Shown piece after piece: positions 1 through 10,355 of a stretch of DNA of 42,107 nt. Source of the stretch: Deltaproteobacteria bacterium (GTDB taxonomy: Bacteria; Desulfobacterota; GWC2-55-46; UBA9637); the NCBI GenBank assembly GCA_016195725.1, contig JACPZB010000108.1, positions 1 through 42,107 on the forward strand, written 5' to 3'. Position 1 is the first letter of the stretch. Every line of letters starts with the position of its first letter. Below the pieces are notes generated by a model. It did no database searches. It was not told the origin of the DNA and saw only the letters and a program-made list of their open reading frames with translations. The position numbers and the translations under genes were made by a program.

Positions 1-2210
1 AACCGCTCAATCAAAAATGCAATGGCCTCGTATCCGTTGCCGCCGTGGGCAAAGCCGGTGTGGGTAAGGAAGCCGATAAATGCCTTGTTGATTTGAACCC
101 TTGTGGAATCTTCGGGGCCGTCAGCGCTTACGCCGCCTTTGCATCCCTGCGCAGAGATGGTACCGGGACCGTTGGAGATGATGAGACCCAGAAGCATGGA
201 GAACTCAAAGAGTTCAGCTGCTGTTGGCCTGCGTCCAATGAGGGCAAGGAATGCAACCTCGGTAAAGCTCCACTTCTCTATTATTTCTTTGCCGTTTATG
301 CCGCAGAATTTGTCTTTTTCATGTTTGGAAGAATCAACGCTTGCCGCAACGAATGCCGAAAATATCCTTGAATACCACGGCAGATTGATGATGGTTGACT
401 TTGATATTTTTCTCCGCATCAGGGCTGACCATCCCAATGTCATCCATATCGCAGCGAGAAGCGCATCTGACGAAGGCTTGCCGCCTGCCGCCTCTTTTAC
501 AAAATTGATAAATATAGATTTACCTTTCAATTTTTCAATTTGCGTAGATATTGTTCCTGCAAGGTTATCATTTTTTACCGCTCCCTGATTAAAACCTTCA
601 GGGACAGGCTTGAGTAAATCCTTCTGCTCTGTTTTCAGTTCCTTGAAGATGCCGGAATAGTCAAAACTATCTGTCGGGATTTGGAGCTTTGTATGCTGGA
701 AGAGTTCCAGCAAGAGGGATGCGGCATCCATCGCCTTTTTGACCCTTCCCTTGCCCATGATTGCTATTGCAGACGCAAGCGCAGTATTGGGAGAGTTCTC
801 CGCTTCGCGTGCCGCATCAGAAGCGAGAAGCGCGGCATCTCCGTGCATATTCACATAAACGTTGAACGCAAGATTTGCAAGCTCCCTGCCATAAGCGTCG
901 GGATAATCTTTGATAAGTGAGAATACGAGATTTTCTTCCAGCGATTTCTTCGAACAATAGAGCAGGGACACATTGTAAACCTTGGTCAACTGCGTTTTTG
1001 CGTCCATCATGGATGCGCCGCTCGCGTCTTTCATGGTCTGTCTCGGATACTGCGCCCCGATCTGCTTAGATATAATCTCTATCTGCTCCGCATAAGGCTC
1101 GATGGCCTTTACCACCAGCGTATCCAATTCTTTGGGCAGTTTCAGCCCCTGGCTGTTTCCGAACCAGCACTTGAGCGAAAGGTCTCCCTTTGGCTCAAAA
1201 TCAGGCTTTATCTTGTTCATTTCCATGACCCTGGTGAGCGCCTCCGGGATATGAGCGATATTTATGACAACCGCTCCCTTCTTGCTGAACACTGGATTTT
1301 GCGGCGTGTAAATATCCTTGACCCCGAAATAATCCATGAACCATTTTTCCTTTGCCCGCGCATCATCGCCGGAACCTGCAAGGGAGCCTGCATGACCGCA
1401 TGCCTTTGTAAGTTTTGCCTTCCACCTTCCGACAACACAGGCAACGGTTGGTTTGCTTATTTCAAGGCCGTGTTCATAATAACCGCCTGGCTCAACATAT
1501 ATTATTGCGCCCTTGCTTCGGTCATCATTGTCAAGGGCATTGAAAAACTCTTTTGGCGCAAAATGGATATAAACATCCTTGCCGCTGGATATAGAGGTTG
1601 TTGTGCCCCAGCCTTTGGTTAAAAGATAAGTGGCAATTGTTGTGGTAAAGTTGCCTGAATTGGAAAATATTGTGATGGAGCCTTTGACTAATGATTCTTC
1701 CGGCTTATTGCCGCCGAGTGCGCCGCCGATTCTTACTTTATTCCATACATCTGCAGCACCAAGGCAATTGCCGCCGAACACATCAACGCCATTTGTCTGA
1801 CATATTGCCCGTATAATCCTTGCGTCATGAACAGAGACCTTTTCTGTAAGTATTATTATCTTCTTTAAATCAGGATTATGCCTTACCACTTCGGCAACGC
1901 CATCTTTGACGCCTGAAGGGGGAAGATAGATAACTGCTGTATTAAATTTATGCCCGGCAGCCCTCCCTTCTTTGACAGAGTTATAGACAGGGATTGAGCC
2001 AAGCTTTGTCTCCAGCGCCTGGCCCGACCTCCCCGGCCCTGTGCCGAACACAACATTGCCGCCTGAATATTCGTGGCTTGTTGGCGTAACGGCCTTGCTC
2101 TCGTTGCCAAGTATATTAAGCACACATACTTTGTCTTCTTTTGTCGCTACATCTCTAAGGGAGCTAATCCCAACATAGTATGGAAATTTCTTGACGCCTG
2201 ATTTGTGCAT
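1..2210 (-). CDS. aclA: ATP-citrate lyase large subunit (AclA), cut by window start
   Basis: Cleaves citrate with ATP and CoA to acetyl-CoA and oxaloacetate, the key reductive TCA step. The frame is open from ATG 2210 (GGAG upstream) to base 1, at least 736 codons, with the C-terminus outside the window. Residues 1-330 match the CoA-binding/CoA-ligase part of human ACLY. The phospho-His motif CGHAG puts the His at residue 273, at the same distance from the start of this part as in ACLY. The C-terminal part is citrate-synthase-like (ISNGPG around 678-683, AHGG around 721). Oddities: about 260 more residues than ACLY lie between these landmarks, and that stretch (about 390-510, with NMHGDAA) itself looks like a second citrate-synthase-like segment. 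The expected catalytic His of the DHGP motif is Asn680 in the second segment. It forms an operon with aclB upstream. The family is certain; the domain duplication is my reading. Confidence 0.9.
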   Translation of the reverse strand, partial: MHKSGVKKFPYYVGISSLRDVATKEDKVCVLNILGNESKAVTPTSHEYSGGNVVFGTGPGRSGQALETKLGSIPVYNSVKEGRAAGHKFNTAVIYLPPSGVKDGVAEVVRHNPDLKKIIILTEKVSVHDARIIRAICQTNGVDVFGGNCLGAADVWNKVRIGGALGGNKPEESLVKGSITIFSNSGNFTTTIATYLLTKGWGTTTSISSGKDVYIHFAPKEFFNALDNDDRSKGAIIYVEPGGYYEHGLEISKPTVACVVGRWKAKLTKACGHAGSLAGSGDDARAKEKWFMDYFGVKDIYTPQNPVFSKKGAVVINIAHIPEALTRVMEMNKIKPDFEPKGDLSLKCWFGNSQGLKLPKELDTLVVKAIEPYAEQIEIISKQIGAQYPRQTMKDASGASMMDAKTQLTKVYNVSLLYCSKKSLEENLVFSLIKDYPDAYGRELANLAFNVYVNMHGDAALLASDAAREAENSPNTALASAIAIMGKGRVKKAMDAASLLLELFQHTKLQIPTDSFDYSGIFKELKTEQKDLLKPVPEGFNQGAVKNDNLAGTISTQIEKLKGKSIFINFVKEAAGGKPSSDALLAAIWMTLGWSALMRRKISKSTIINLPWYSRIFSAFVAASVDSSKHEKDKFCGINGKEIIEKWSFTEVAFLALIGRRPTAAELFEFSMLLGLIISNGPGTISAQGCKGGVSADGPEDSTRVQINKAFIGFLTHTGFAHGGNGYEAIAFLIER

Positions 2211-2230
2211 AGTTAATCTCCTATGAAAAT

Positions 2231-2294
2231 AGGGTCAAGGGTCAAGTAGCAAGGGTCAGCAGTTTTTTTTGACCCTTGACCCATGATCCTTGCC
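2231..2294. repeat. Heptamer-repeat hairpin between aclB and aclA
   Basis: Left arm units are AGGGTCA, AGGGTCA, AGTAGCA, AGGGTCA. Right arm units are TTGACCC, TTGACCC, ATGATCC, TTGCCCC. The arms are complementary and separated by a T-rich spacer, so a transcript of either strand could fold into a long hairpin. It lies within the acl operon and may affect RNA stability or the aclB/aclA ratio (inference). The same GGGTCAA unit recurs inside nrdJ. Confidence 0.8.
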
Positions 2295-2302
2295 CCGCTC
2301 TT

Positions 2303-3565
2303 TTATATCCCCATCTTCTCCTTCAACATCTTTTTCCCCTCTTTTTCCATCCAATCGTCAACCTTTAGCGCATAATTGACAACCTCTGACATTGCGCTGT
2401 CAAAGCCGAAGAAGCGGTAGGGCAGGCCGAGGGATTCCACCGTATCTTTCATATATGCCATGCCCCGTATCAGATTCGGGCCGCCTCTGCCAACAACCAC
2501 ATAGATAGGCTTTGCTCCATAGGTTTGAAAATACCAGCGAAGCGCATCAGCCATTGCACGGAAGGTTTCGTAGATATCCGTATTGTTCGCCTTGCCGCCG
2601 ATGATGAAAAGTACATTGGATTGGCCGAGCCAATATTTATATACAATCTTTGAAATCTGGAACATCTTGTCGTAAGGTGGATTCCCGCCGAAATCAGAGG
2701 ATATGCTTGCCCTCTCGCCAAGAAGCTCTGTAACAAGGGCATTCGCGCCGCCGCCAAAGGTGGGCGCGGTGATGGTGCCATTGGGATTTATGACAAACAC
2801 ATCGCTCTGTCCCTGATATGTTCGCAACTGGTTTATCTCCTGCTCAAATTCGGAATAGTCGGAGGCAAAGAGATGTGCCGGTAATTCCAGTCTTTTCCAT
2901 GCAGGATCATCTATATCAAAAGAGCATTTAAAATCGCATGCCACCGGGACAAGCCTTCCGCCATTATCGGGAGACATGCGTATCGGATTTAATTCAAGGA
3001 CACTCATCCCATAATTATTGTAAAGGGTCCAGAGCTTGGGAAGATTCTGTACCAGAGGACTTATAATCTCCTTTGGCGCGCCAAGCTCTTCAAGCGCATT
3101 GGCAATGTGAAATGATTTAAGCCCTGTGAGCGGGTCAAATGGAATCTCTTTTATTTTATCCTTTGAAAGCTCCTCTATATCAACGCCGCCGTGATGAGTG
3201 ATGGTCATGGTAGGCGCGCGGAATATCGTAGAGTCCGTTATGGAGAAATAGACTTCATGATTTGCAGGAACACCGCCTTCAAATGTAACACCGTCTGCCT
3301 TTGCTGTACCTGAAGGATGCTTTGCAAAATACAGCCTCTCCTTTTCCTTAAGCGCAGTTGCTATATCCGTTGCCTTGCCGATAAGACCGGATTTACCTTT
3401 TTTGCCTACGCCGCCTTTGAATATCGGCTTTATAAAGACCTGTCCCTTTTTCTTAATAAGGTCTTTTATCTCGTCAACGCTGGCTTCAGGGCCAAGCACA
3501 TCCGCGCACGGAAACTCAACCTTCTTTAATAATTTGCCGCCCCATAGTAAACCGGTAAGCTGCAT
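2303..3565 (-). CDS. aclB: ATP-citrate lyase small subunit (AclB), ATP-grasp
   Basis: A protein of 420 residues resembling the N-terminal 425 residues of human ACLY and the bacterial AclB subunit. It is the ATP-grasp, succinyl-CoA-synthetase-beta-like part that binds ATP and citrate and phosphorylates the His of AclA. Visible landmarks are the N-terminal FIKPIFKGGVGKKGKSGL ATP-binding stretch, LELNPI (typical of metal-binding ATP-grasp), FGGGANA, and a C-terminal VVVGRGGPN region. I chose ATG 3565 because GGAGG lies just upstream; a TTG four codons earlier is possible but would overlap that site. It is the first gene of the acl pair, and aclA starts 92 bases after its stop. Heptamer hairpins flank it on both sides. 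Recognition of the family is firm. Confidence 0.93.
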   Translation of the reverse strand: MQLTGLLWGGKLLKKVEFPCADVLGPEASVDEIKDLIKKKGQVFIKPIFKGGVGKKGKSGLIGKATDIATALKEKERLYFAKHPSGTAKADGVTFEGGVPANHEVYFSITDSTIFRAPTMTITHHGGVDIEELSKDKIKEIPFDPLTGLKSFHIANALEELGAPKEIISPLVQNLPKLWTLYNNYGMSVLELNPIRMSPDNGGRLVPVACDFKCSFDIDDPAWKRLELPAHLFASDYSEFEQEINQLRTYQGQSDVFVINPNGTITAPTFGGGANALVTELLGERASISSDFGGNPPYDKMFQISKIVYKYWLGQSNVLFIIGGKANNTDIYETFRAMADALRWYFQTYGAKPIYVVVGRGGPNLIRGMAYMKDTVESLGLPYRFFGFDSAMSEVVNYALKVDDWMEKEGKKMLKEKMGI

Positions 3566-3580
3566 AAATACCTCCAAACA

Positions 3581-3656
3581 TAGGCTATGGGTTATGGGCT
3601 ATAGGCTATGGGCTTTAGTTTTTACCCGTTGCCTATAGCCTATCGCCTCTTGCCTG
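3581..3656. repeat. Heptamer-repeat hairpin upstream of aclB
   Basis: Five tandem units (GGCTATG, GGTTATG, GGCTATA, GGCTATG, GGCTTTA) are followed by complementary units (TTGCCTA, TAGCCTA, TCGCCTC, TTGCCTG). The period is exactly 7 and the arms are inverted. It fills almost the whole gap between icd and aclB, directly upstream of the aclB ribosome site. The architecture matches the element at 2231-2294 but the unit sequence differs. Confidence 0.85.
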
Positions 3657-3662
3657 TCTTTA

Positions 3663-5921
<2,259 letters not shown>

Positions 5922-6037
5922 TTACGGCATCTGTATCAGCTGAAAAGCATAGCTGATTTTTGCCGCATTTATTGGCATTTTTTGAGGCATTGACTAAACC
6001 AAATTTTCCGGTTTTTGTCAAGCATCTTGTGCGGCAT

Positions 6038-6099
6038 AAAAAAACCGCCTGAGCTGTGAAATAGCATGGCTTTTGCCAAACTCTTTCTGCCCAGACGGT
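6038..6099 (-). terminator. Structured RNA / terminator-like hairpin upstream of icd
   Basis: The gap 5883-6291 holds no convincing gene. Read on the minus strand, an 11-bp stem (arms 6089-6099 and 6044-6054, two G-U pairs) encloses an inner 4-bp stem with an AAAA loop (6067-6078) and is followed directly by a run of seven U. This fits an intrinsic terminator for nrdJ or an attenuator before icd. I could not match it to a riboswitch class. The rest of the gap, 6100-6291, shows nothing I can name. Confidence 0.6.
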
Positions 6100-6291
6100 C
6101 GGTGCAGCTTCCGTATCTTCTGCTCTCCCCCACACATCAAAGTTTTTGGTATGGGAATTTATTCCGTCAGTTGCGGAAGACCTTCTTTAAATTTTAAAAA
6201 TAAGATGGGTAATTTCTATATATTAAGAAAATGCGCATTGCCAAACAATTTTTATTGCTGGCTGGCAATTAAAAATAGCGGTCTTAAAAAT

Positions 6292-8046
6292 CTAACAATA
6301 GAGGGTATTTTTGCATGTCAGCACCTGCTCTTCCCTTGTTCCGCTTCTGTAAACCGTGATGCCTTTGCAGCCGAGCTGATATGCCATAAGATACGCCTTC
6401 TTTACATCTGCTGACGTTGCCTCTGGAGGAAAATTTATGGTCTTGCTCACAGCATTGTCCGTATGTTTTTGAAAAACTGCTTGCATTCTGACATGGTGTT
6501 CGGGCAATATCTGGAATGCCGTGACAAATATTTTTTTTATATGCTCAGGCACATCATTTCTTTGATTCAGGTCTCCGCCCTTTGCAATGTAATCCATCAG
6601 TTCATCGCGGTAAAACCCCTCTTCCTTTGCAATCTCTGACAGCAAAGGATGCAGTTCAGGAAGCTGCAGCCCATTTAAAACTTGACGAGTGTAACTCAAT
6701 GAGTATATCGGCTCTATGCCGCTGCTGCACCCTGCTATTATGCTCAAGGTGCCTGTGGGCGCAATAGTGATTGCAGTAGCGTTTCTCACTGGTCTTGCGC
6801 CTGTTTTGTCAAATATACTCCCTTTGATATTGGGAAACGACCCTCGTTCCTCTGCCAATTCCATTGAAGCCTCCCATGCAACGCCTTTAATAAACTGCAT
6901 CAGGCCTTCCCCAATCTTGAACGCCTTTTCAGAGTCATAAGGAACCCTCATCTTTACCAGCATATCCGCAAAGCCCATAACTCCGAGCCCTATCTTGCGG
7001 TTCCCCTTTGCCATACGCTCTATATCAGGCAAAGGGTATTTATTTATATCTATCACATTGTCAAGAAACCTTATACCAAGTCTGACCGTCCTTTCCAATT
7101 TTCTATAATCAATCTCATCAAGCCCTTGAGCCTTGACCCTTGACCCTTGACCCTCTTTTTTTATCATTTTTGCCAGATTGATGGAGCCGAGATTGCATGG
7201 TTCATAGGGAAGAAGGGGCTGCTCTCCGCATGGGTTAGTTGCCTCCATCTGCCCAAGCTGGGGCGTTGGGTTGGCTTGATTTATCCTGTCTATAAAAAGT
7301 ATGCCCGGCTCCCCGCCCTTCCATGCAGACTCTACAATAAGGTCAAATATCTCTCTTGCCCGGGCATAGCTTACAATTTCCTGCGTCCTCGGATTTATAA
7401 GCGGATACTCTTTATCTTCTTCCACTGTATTCATAAATGCGTCTGTTACTGCAACTGATATATTGAAGTTTGTAAGTTCAGCAGGATCATTCTTTACGAT
7501 TACAAAATCAACAATATCAGGGTGATCCACCCGCAGCACCCCCATATTTGCGCCCCTCCTTGTGCCGCCCTGTTTTATCACCTCAGTCGCAGTATTAAAA
7601 ACTTTCATAAATGATACAGGCCCGCTGGCTGCCCCGCTTGTTGAACCAACAATATCACCCTTTGGCCTTAGCCTGGAAAATGCAAAGCCAGTGCCGCCAC
7701 CACTTTGATGGATTATAGCGGTTTCCTTTACAGCATCAAATATAGAATCAAGAGAATCCTCTACCGGCAGGACAAAACAGGCAGCTAATTGCTGTAATCT
7801 TCTGCCTGCATTCATAAGGGTCGGGGAATTAGGAAGGAATTCAAGGTTTGTCATCGCCTCAAAAAAATCATTTTCTATTTTTTTTATATCGGCATCTGGA
7901 TTGTATAAGGCCTCTGCCGTGGATATGTTCTGGCTTACCCTTCTAAACATATCATCCGGGGTCTCTATGACAACACCTTTCATATCTTTTTTTAAATAAC
8001 GTCTCTGAAGCACAACAAGGGCATTATGAGTTAAATTAAGCGCCAT
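6292..8046 (-). CDS. nrdJ: Adenosylcobalamin-dependent ribonucleotide reductase (class II)
   Basis: Reduces ribonucleotides to deoxyribonucleotides using a B12-derived radical, so it needs no oxygen. It has 584 residues and lacks an N-terminal ATP-cone. Hallmarks are LEFLPNSPTLMNAG, AACFVLPVEDS (first redox Cys), HQSGGGTGF, ATNPCGEQPLLPYEPCNLGS (Asn/Cys/Glu radical site and second redox Cys), APTGTLSIIAGCSSGIEP and the C-terminal LGCKGITVYRSGTRE followed by a short Cys-containing tail. Residues about 298-309 (GQGSRVKAQG) are encoded by four GGGTCAA-type heptamers and look like an in-frame repeat insertion. No strong Shine-Dalgarno precedes ATG 8046. No cobalamin riboswitch was visible in the short upstream region, which holds a dispersed repeat. 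The family call is firm. Confidence 0.95.
   Translation of the reverse strand: MALNLTHNALVVLQRRYLKKDMKGVVIETPDDMFRRVSQNISTAEALYNPDADIKKIENDFFEAMTNLEFLPNSPTLMNAGRRLQQLAACFVLPVEDSLDSIFDAVKETAIIHQSGGGTGFAFSRLRPKGDIVGSTSGAASGPVSFMKVFNTATEVIKQGGTRRGANMGVLRVDHPDIVDFVIVKNDPAELTNFNISVAVTDAFMNTVEEDKEYPLINPRTQEIVSYARAREIFDLIVESAWKGGEPGILFIDRINQANPTPQLGQMEATNPCGEQPLLPYEPCNLGSINLAKMIKKEGQGSRVKAQGLDEIDYRKLERTVRLGIRFLDNVIDINKYPLPDIERMAKGNRKIGLGVMGFADMLVKMRVPYDSEKAFKIGEGLMQFIKGVAWEASMELAEERGSFPNIKGSIFDKTGARPVRNATAITIAPTGTLSIIAGCSSGIEPIYSLSYTRQVLNGLQLPELHPLLSEIAKEEGFYRDELMDYIAKGGDLNQRNDVPEHIKKIFVTAFQILPEHHVRMQAVFQKHTDNAVSKTINFPPEATSADVKKAYLMAYQLGCKGITVYRSGTREEQVLTCKNTLYC
7122..7154. repeat. Heptamer repeat inside nrdJ coding sequence
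   Basis: On the plus strand the units read TTGAGCC, TTGACCC, TTGACCC, TTGACCC. This is the same unit as in the acl intergenic element. The tract is translated in frame as part of NrdJ and sits between NLAKMIKK and LDEIDYRK, where related enzymes usually have a short linker. Only one arm is present. Confidence 0.85.
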
Positions 8047-8091
8047 ATATATTATTGATTACCCAAATTTTAGAATGCGATTACACAAAAA

Positions 8092-8162
8092 TGTCATTGC
8101 GAGCCGAAGGCGCAGCAATCTTTTGGGGATTGCACGGTCGCTTACGCTTCCTCGTAATGACA
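8092..8162. repeat. Dispersed palindromic repeat, GTCATTGCGAG type
   Basis: Ends are TGTCATTGCGAG and CTCGTAATGACA, imperfect inverted repeats (11 of 12), with inner GCAGCAATC / GGATTGC complementary parts. It lies between nrdJ and the nitroreductase, likely upstream of nrdJ transcription. Related copies are at 24395-24522 and 26590-26690. Confidence 0.75.
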
Positions 8163-8198
8163 ACAAAGTTGCCATCTGTGCAATCGTTTCATCTCCTT

Positions 8199-8714
8199 TC
8201 ACTTTATCTCTATTATTGCTTCGTCTTTCTCTACCCTGCGTGGCGGCAAGGGACTGTGGGCAGGATAACCCACAGGGACTATCGCCACAGGCCGCAGATT
8301 GGAGGACATATCCATTATCCTTGCAATGCCATCTTCATGAAAGGCGCCAACCCAGACGCTTGCCAATCCAAGCGAACAGGCTGCCAACATCATATTCTCT
8401 ATACTGCAGGCTACATCCTGCAAACAGTAGAGTTCTGCGCCTCTTTTACCATAATGCCTTCCTATCAGCAAATCCGCGCATGCAACCACTACCAAAGGGG
8501 CCTGTGCTATAAATGTCTGGTGCAGGGCCGCATCCACAATCTGTTTCTTTATATCACTATTGAAAACAAAATAAAACCGCCTGCTCTGGAGATTTCCTGC
8601 GCTCGGCGCCCAAATAAGAGAATCCTTTAACGCCTCAACAGCCTCCTCAGGTATTTCCTTATCCAAAAACCGTCTGATGCTTCTCCGATTTTTTATGGCA
8701 GTCATGACATCCAT
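8199..8714 (-). CDS. Nitroreductase-family FMN oxidoreductase
   Basis: A 171-residue single-domain nitroreductase fold, typical of short members. The N-terminal NRRSIRRF motif binds FMN phosphate, WAPSAGNLQSRRFYFV is the second FMN-contact region, and the C-terminal LGLASVWVGAFHED is also family-typical. Such enzymes use NAD(P)H to reduce quinones, nitro groups or flavins, and some act in cofactor synthesis; the true substrate cannot be told from sequence. ATG 8714 is used as the start; the ribosome site is weak. The neighbours give no functional link: nrdJ lies downstream across a dispersed repeat and corA diverges on the other side. Confidence 0.85.
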   Translation of the reverse strand: MDVMTAIKNRRSIRRFLDKEIPEEAVEALKDSLIWAPSAGNLQSRRFYFVFNSDIKKQIVDAALHQTFIAQAPLVVVACADLLIGRHYGKRGAELYCLQDVACSIENMMLAACSLGLASVWVGAFHEDGIARIMDMSSNLRPVAIVPVGYPAHSPLPPRRVEKDEAIIEIK

Positions 8715-8724
8715 AGTAAATACA

Positions 8725-8766
8725 GCCTAAAAGTTTTTTACCTGTAGGCGCTTAGGCTTTTAGACT
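8725..8766. repeat. Imperfect inverted repeat between nitroreductase and corA
   Basis: CCTAAAAG near 8726-8733 pairs with CTTTTAG at 8757-8763, each followed by a T run. It lies in the divergent promoter region. It could be a weak relative of the heptamer hairpins, but the 7-nt period is poor here. Confidence 0.4.
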
Positions 8767-8793
8767 GTTTTTTCAATTCTATCAGGATATTAT

Positions 8794-9816
8794 ATGATGT
8801 GCAACAATGTAGCAATAAATCAGTCAGTATGCTATAAGTCTCTTGCTATGCTTCGTATTATTACCTGCACAAAGGAAGGCGAATTAAAAGAGCCTCCTGT
8901 TGAAAAACTTCCGGAATTACTTACACATAAGGACAGCCTTGTATGGGCAGACCTTTATAATCCTACAGATCGTGAGACCAAAATACTTACCGATGTGTTT
9001 AAATTCCATCTCCTTGCTGTAGAAGATTGTCTCGCAACAGTACCCAATCCAAAGATAGACGACTACGGCGAATATCTTTACATGGTAATCCACGGCATCA
9101 ATGCAGAGACCCTTAAAAGGGACGAGCTTGAAACCCACGACCTGGATATCTTCTTAGGAAAGAACTATCTTGTTACATTTCACAAAGGCTATTTTAGAAG
9201 TATTGAGTCTGTCATGGAGCGATGTAAAAAGAACTGCTCCCTCATGCAGAAAGACCCTGAGTTTCTCATGCACAAGATTATCGACGCCCTCGTTGACAAC
9301 TATCTGCCGATAATAGACGACCTTGGAGAAAAGGTGGACGAATTAGAAAAAGAGATATTTGCAAAACCAAACCAGAAGGTTCTAAACAAACTCTTTACAC
9401 TTAAAAAAGATATACTCTATTTACGACGGATTATTCACCCCCAAAGAGAGATACTAAGAACCATAAGCGGCGGCGAGCATAAGCAGGTATGTTTTGAATG
9501 CAGCCTTCATTTTAAAGATGTATATGACCATTTATTCATGATTTCAGAACTCATAGAATCGTATCGCGATGCGATAAGCGGCGCAATGGAGGCCTATTTG
9601 TCCGTTGTTTCAAATAGGCTTAACGAAGTCATGAAGGTCTTAACCGTCATTGCAACAATTCTAATGCCTCTCACACTCATTACCGGCATCTTTGGAATGA
9701 ACTTTGATCACATGCCTTTCCTGAAATCGCCATACGGCTTTTCTGCCACAATGATACTCATGGGACTCATCGCCTTAGTGATGTTATGGCTTTTTAAAAG
9801 AAAGGGCTGGTGGTAA
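8794..9816 (+). CDS. corA: CorA-family magnesium/divalent cation transporter
   Basis: A 340-residue membrane protein that forms a pentameric Mg2+ (or Co2+/Ni2+) channel. The N-terminal two thirds is the cytoplasmic alpha/beta domain and long stalk helix, including the YRDAISGAMEAYLSVVSNRLNEVMK region. Two C-terminal membrane helices follow, with the selectivity motif GMN inside GIFGMNFDHMP at about 300-305. The C-terminus is basic (KRKGWW), as usual. The first ATG (8794) gives a non-conserved leader; MLRIITC at 8848 matches the family start better and may be the true start. Monocistronic on the plus strand, with a heptamer repeat directly after its stop. Confidence 0.92.
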   Translation: MMCNNVAINQSVCYKSLAMLRIITCTKEGELKEPPVEKLPELLTHKDSLVWADLYNPTDRETKILTDVFKFHLLAVEDCLATVPNPKIDDYGEYLYMVIHGINAETLKRDELETHDLDIFLGKNYLVTFHKGYFRSIESVMERCKKNCSLMQKDPEFLMHKIIDALVDNYLPIIDDLGEKVDELEKEIFAKPNQKVLNKLFTLKKDILYLRRIIHPQREILRTISGGEHKQVCFECSLHFKDVYDHLFMISELIESYRDAISGAMEAYLSVVSNRLNEVMKVLTVIATILMPLTLITGIFGMNFDHMPFLKSPYGFSATMILMGLIALVMLWLFKRKGWW

Positions 9817-9821
9817 AAAAC

Positions 9822-9864
9822 CAGTTATCAGTTGCCAGTTATCAGAAAAGCAAAAAGTTGGCAA
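9822..9864. repeat. Heptamer-repeat element after corA
   Basis: Units are CAGTTAT, CAGTTGC, CAGTTAT, CAGAAAA. GTTGCCA at 9831-9837 is complementary to TGGCAAC at 9858-9864, giving a small hairpin. It lies at the 3' end of corA. Confidence 0.7.
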
Positions 9865-9949
9865 CAAAACAAATTTCCTTTGACAAACTTTTTTCTACTT
9901 GCAATAATTGCTCCTATCCTCATTATTGGACACTACCTACAATGAATAA

Positions 9950-10117
9950 TCAAAAATCTGCCCGCCCAATCTATGGGCTGATATCTATCAATACACTGAC
10001 GAACAAGGCATTCTATCGTTTACGTTTACAGATGACGCAACAACTGTACCTGAACAATATAGATCAAAAACTGAAGTAAAAAAAGAGAAAATAAACGTAG
10101 TGAGAAACCTCCTTTAA
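9950..10117 (+). pseudogene. DUF4124-like gene fragment (no start)
   Basis: In the gap between corA and gcvT one frame reads LWADIYQYTDEQGILSFTDD followed by ATTVPEQYRS and a Lys-rich tail to a stop at 10115-10117. This resembles the DUF4124 pattern (YxWxDxxGxxxFTDxPxxIPxxYR), which normally follows a signal peptide in periplasmic proteins. Here a stop codon lies just upstream at 9947-9949 and no start or signal peptide is in frame, so it is probably a decayed or frameshifted gene. I see no gene in the rest of the gap 10118-10355; a TTGACA hexamer at 10249 lacks a well-spaced -10. Confidence 0.4.
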
Positions 10118-10355
10118 TAGATGCGCCTTTTCAACATTCAGCAGCAACCTGCAAATACTAAAATGAGAAGGCATAAGTCAACATATCGACAATGGAAGGG
10201 GTTAGAAGACTAATTTTTTATTGATAATCAGCTTGGCAGCAGCGTATCTTGACAAGCTGTTTGCTGAATCTGCTTATTAGGTGCTTTTCATATGTCAAAA
10301 AATCTGTAGAAGATACACCAAGACTCGTGGGGTAAAAGGAAAACGCAAATCGCAG

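Noticed and set aside
6038-6291. Cobalamin or other known riboswitch near nrdJ/icd
   Set aside because: The hairpin lies downstream of nrdJ, and no consensus core of a class I know is visible.
9810-10079. 89-residue reading frame after corA
   Set aside because: It begins inside the heptamer repeat, has no domain-like features and overlaps a better DUF4124-like fragment in another frame.
10118-10355. Glycine riboswitch before gcvT
   Set aside because: I could not find the conserved glycine aptamer core or a tandem arrangement.
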